Shown here piece by piece: positions 61,434 through 64,000 of a DNA stretch of 64,000 bases. The first letter of the stretch is position 1. The number at the start of each line of letters is the position of its first letter. This DNA comes from Theropithecus gelada (lineage: Eukaryota > Chordata > Mammalia > Primates > Cercopithecidae): NCBI RefSeq assembly GCF_003255815.1, contig NC_037682.1, forward strand, positions 6,115,115 to 6,179,114, in the 5' to 3' direction. Both the position numbers and the translations under genes were made by a program. The notes below the pieces were generated by a model. The model saw only the letters and a list, made by a program, of their open reading frames with translations, had not been told where the DNA came from and searched no databases.

Positions 61434-62020
61434 TAGGCCGTTCTCACATTGCTATAAAGAAATAGCTCGCCTGTAGTCCCAGCTAGGCGGGAGGCTGAGG
61501 CAGGAGAATGGCGGGAACCCGGGAGGCGGAGCTTGCAGTGAGCTGAGATCCGGCCACTGTACTCCAGCCTGGGCTACAGAGCCAGACTCCGTCTCAAAAA
61601 ATAAAAATAAAATAAATAAATAAATAAATAAATAAATAAAAAGAAATAGCTGAGACTGGGTAATTTATAAGAGGTTTAATTGGCTCTCAGTTCTGCAGGC
61701 TGTACAGGAAGCATGGAGGCATCTGCTTCTGGGGAGGCCTCAAGCAGCTTTTTACTCATGGTGGAAGGCAAAGGGGGAGCAGGCATTCCACATGGCAAAA
61801 GGAGACAGAGAGAGGAGGTGCTCCCTTACAACACTTGCAAACAACCAGATCTCACAGGAACTCACACACTCGATGGTGAGGTCAGTAGCAAGAGGGATGT
61901 TGCCGTTCATGAGAAACACGTGGCCATGATCCAGTCCCTTCCCACCAGGCCCCACCTCCAACATTAGAGATTACCACTGCATGTGAGATTTGGGTGGGGA
62001 CACACATCCAAACCATATCA
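61434..62020 (-). mobile_element. MaLR LTR (THE1/MST type) split by an Alu
   Basis: ATTAGGCCGTTCTCACATTG, GACTGGGTAATTTATAAG and GGTGGGGACACACATCC to CCATATCA match an antisense MaLR LTR. Confidence 0.88.
61468..61639 (+). mobile_element. 5'-truncated AluYR-type insertion
   Basis: Begins in the right arm (CGCCTGTAGTCCCAGC), has GGCGGGAACCCGGGAGG and GAGATCCGGCCACTG, and an (AAAT)n tail. AAAGAAATAGCT is duplicated at 61456-61467 and 61640-61651. Confidence 0.92.
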
Positions 62021-62077
62021 GCACCTGTTCTAGGCACTGGGGAGACAACAGTGACACCACCAGGTTCTGGCTGTCTC

Positions 62078-62442
62078 ATTAGTCCATTTTCACATTGCTG
62101 TAAAGACCTTCTTGAGACTGGGTAAGTATAAAGAAAAGAAAGACAGTCAATTGACTCATAGTTCAGCATGGCTGGGGAGGCCTCAGGAAACTTACAATCA
62201 CGGCAGAAGGTGAAGGGGAAGCAAGAAACCTCTTACCTAGCAGCAGAGGAGAGAGAGTGAGGGGGAAGTGCCGAACACTTTTAAACCATCAGATCTTGTG
62301 AGAACTCACTCCTTATTACCAGAACAGCATGGGGGAAACCGCCTCCATAATCCAATCACCTCCCACCAGGTCCCTCCCTTGACACAGAGGGATTACAATT
62401 CAAGATGAGATTTGGGTGGGGACACAGAGCCAAACCATATCA
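62078..62442 (-). mobile_element. MaLR LTR (THE1/MST type), complete
   Basis: ATTAGTCCATTTTCACATTG to GAGCCAAACCATATCA, about 365 bp, antisense. Confidence 0.9.
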
Positions 62443-62872
62443 CAGAGGAAAAAGAGAACAAGCCAACCGGTTGAAGGATCTTAAGTGTTCTGAGGCAAGT
62501 AAGAGGGTCATCGGGAGGGGGTGGTAGCTGGCAGGGAGGGTGACCCACTTACAGTGGGGTTGAGCCGAGACCTGAGAGACTCGACGGAGCCAGCCTGGCC
62601 AGTACAGCAGGGCAGCAAGCGTCTAGGAGTAGCGGGTGCAGAGCCTCCAGACTCGTTGCAACCCGTGGGCGACCCCCACAGGTGGCTGTGTATGCCCGGC
62701 ATGATGCTATTCAGTAGATATTTGATTCTGATTAGTAAAAGAATGAATGGTGCAGCCTTGTGGGTTGCTCTCTTGCTTGGGCTACTCAAGCTATGCATAA
62801 TTCTTGGGTTCTTCGATTTATTATTTTTATTATTTTTTTTCTGCTTTTGTGAGTGTTCGTTGTTGTTGTTTG

Positions 62873-63148
62873 TTTGTTTTGAGACGGACTTTCGCTCTTT
62901 TTGCCCAGGCTGGAGTACAATGGTGCAATCTTGGCTCATTGCAACCTCCGCCTCCTGGGTTCAAGCAATTCTCCTGCCTCAGCCTCACAAGTAGCTGGGA
63001 TTACAGGAGTGCACCACCACACCTGGCTAATTTTGTATTTTTAGTAGAGACAGGGTTTCACCATGTTGGTCAGGCTGGTCTTGACCTCCTGACCTCAAGT
63101 GATCTGCCTGCCTTGGCCTCCCAAAGTGCTGGGATTACAGGCCTGGCC
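62873..63148 (-). mobile_element. Antisense Alu
   Basis: Near full length; a small deletion removes the GTGAGCCACC segment before CCTGGCC. Confidence 0.93.
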
Positions 63149-63767
63149 AGGGCTCTTCAATTTATACCAGCTGCCTTCTAGATCCCTGCAATTTGGAAAG
63201 ACTAAGTTGGATCCTTAGTCCTTCCCTTAAACCCTACTCAAGATGATGTGATTATTCCTGCGATAAAATGAGAGTAAGACCTACACACACACATCTGTAT
63301 GTAAATACCCAGAGAGAGGGGTGGAGAGATACACAAGACTCAAGTGTGATGGGGCTGGTGTGGTGCTCAAAGGGACCGCAGCTTGATCTGTAACATCTGA
63401 AGATTTTAGTAGGAGAGTTTGCTAAGAAAAGCCTATCTGAACTTTAATCTGAAGAAGCCACTAGAGCTTGCTTTCTGTGGAATCCTGCTCTACAGATGAA
63501 ATGCCAGGGCACACAGGATGTGGTGCTGCCGAATCTCACTCCTCGTTGCAGTGACACGACCAAAAAGTGGAATTCAAGTGTGTTTGTCAAGTTCGTATGT
63601 TGCCTGGAATATATTTTAGGTCATTCACATGGCAGGAATATTCCAACAGTGAGAATTTAATGTCCAAAAATAATTTTTCATATTAGGAAGTCCTGGCTAA
63701 GTTCTTTTTGAATGTCTTCAACCTGGCGGCCCAAATTTAAGAATTCTCAACCAGGCAAAGTTTTCTT

Positions 63768-64000
63768 TCTTTTTTTTTTTTTTTTTTTTTTTTTAAAGAC
63801 AGAGTCTCACTCTGTTGCCCGGGCTGGAGTACAGTGGTGCGATCTCAGCTCATTTCAGCCTCCACCTCCCGGGTTCAAGCGATTCTCCTGCCTCAGCCTC
63901 CCGAGTAGCTGGGATTACAAGTGTGCGCCATCATGCCCAGCTAATTTTTGTACTTTTAGTAGAAATGGGGTTTCACCAAGTTGGCCAGGCTGGTCTCAAA
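63768..64000 (-). mobile_element. Antisense Alu, cut by window end
   Basis: T-run and right arm; continues beyond 64000. Confidence 0.93.

Larger units (their letters stand above)
61401..64000. other. Intergenic region downstream of CPT1A
   Basis: It holds two antisense MaLR LTRs, a 5'-truncated AluYR and two antisense Alus. 62443-62870 and 63149-63767 are unique with nothing recognised. By human synteny (memory) the next gene would be TESMIN; I see no exon of it here. Confidence 0.7.

Noticed and set aside
63149..63767. First exon of the downstream gene (TESMIN by human synteny)
   Set aside because: No CpG-rich promoter, splice donor in frame or recognisable coding sequence is present; it probably lies beyond the window.

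Overview
The window is nuclear DNA from a primate, almost certainly an Old World monkey (Cercopithecidae, for example a macaque or baboon). About 70 Alu elements are recognisable, alone roughly 30% of the bases by my estimate. The youngest carry the GCTAGTTTTTTGTATTTT and GCTTGAGCCACCGCG sequence typical of the cercopithecid AluYR lineage. The assembly is draft quality: a 48-base run of N sits inside a CA-rich array.

The only protein-coding gene is CPT1A, on the + strand. It encodes carnitine O-palmitoyltransferase 1, liver isoform, the malonyl-CoA-regulated enzyme of the mitochondrial outer membrane. I resolved coding exons 2 to 19 with AG/GT boundaries and consistent phase. Joined, they give an open frame of exactly 773 codons plus stop, the known length of the human protein. 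The catalytic His473, the N-terminal malonyl-CoA sensor (Glu3, His5), Met593, the STS motif (685-687) and Pro479 are all present. The non-coding first exon and promoter lie upstream of the window, which opens inside intron 1.

Layout: 1-6901 intron 1 (MER2-type DNA transposon with nested Alus, two minisatellites, CA array with gap); 6902-58347 coding exons 2-19 and their introns; 58348 to about 61125 the main 3' UTR (AU-rich element, inverted Alu pair, distal ATTAAA); 61165-61200 the alternative last coding exon (isoform 2), with a poly(A) signal inside a MIR/L2 tail; 61400-64000 intergenic DNA with two antisense MaLR LTRs and Alus.

Notable intron content: a 5S rRNA pseudogene 26 bp before exon 5; a solo LTR12 (ERV9-family) LTR with a perfect 4-bp target duplication, nested in a Tigger-like transposon in intron 13; an antisense LTR just before exon 14; a duplicated LTR/L1 module 4.9 kb apart in intron 14; and a 41-bp minisatellite in intron 14. 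I see no novel multi-gene system. The points of interest concern transcript structure (alternative terminal exon, possible LTR promoter, 3' UTR Alu hairpin) and lineage-specific insertions.
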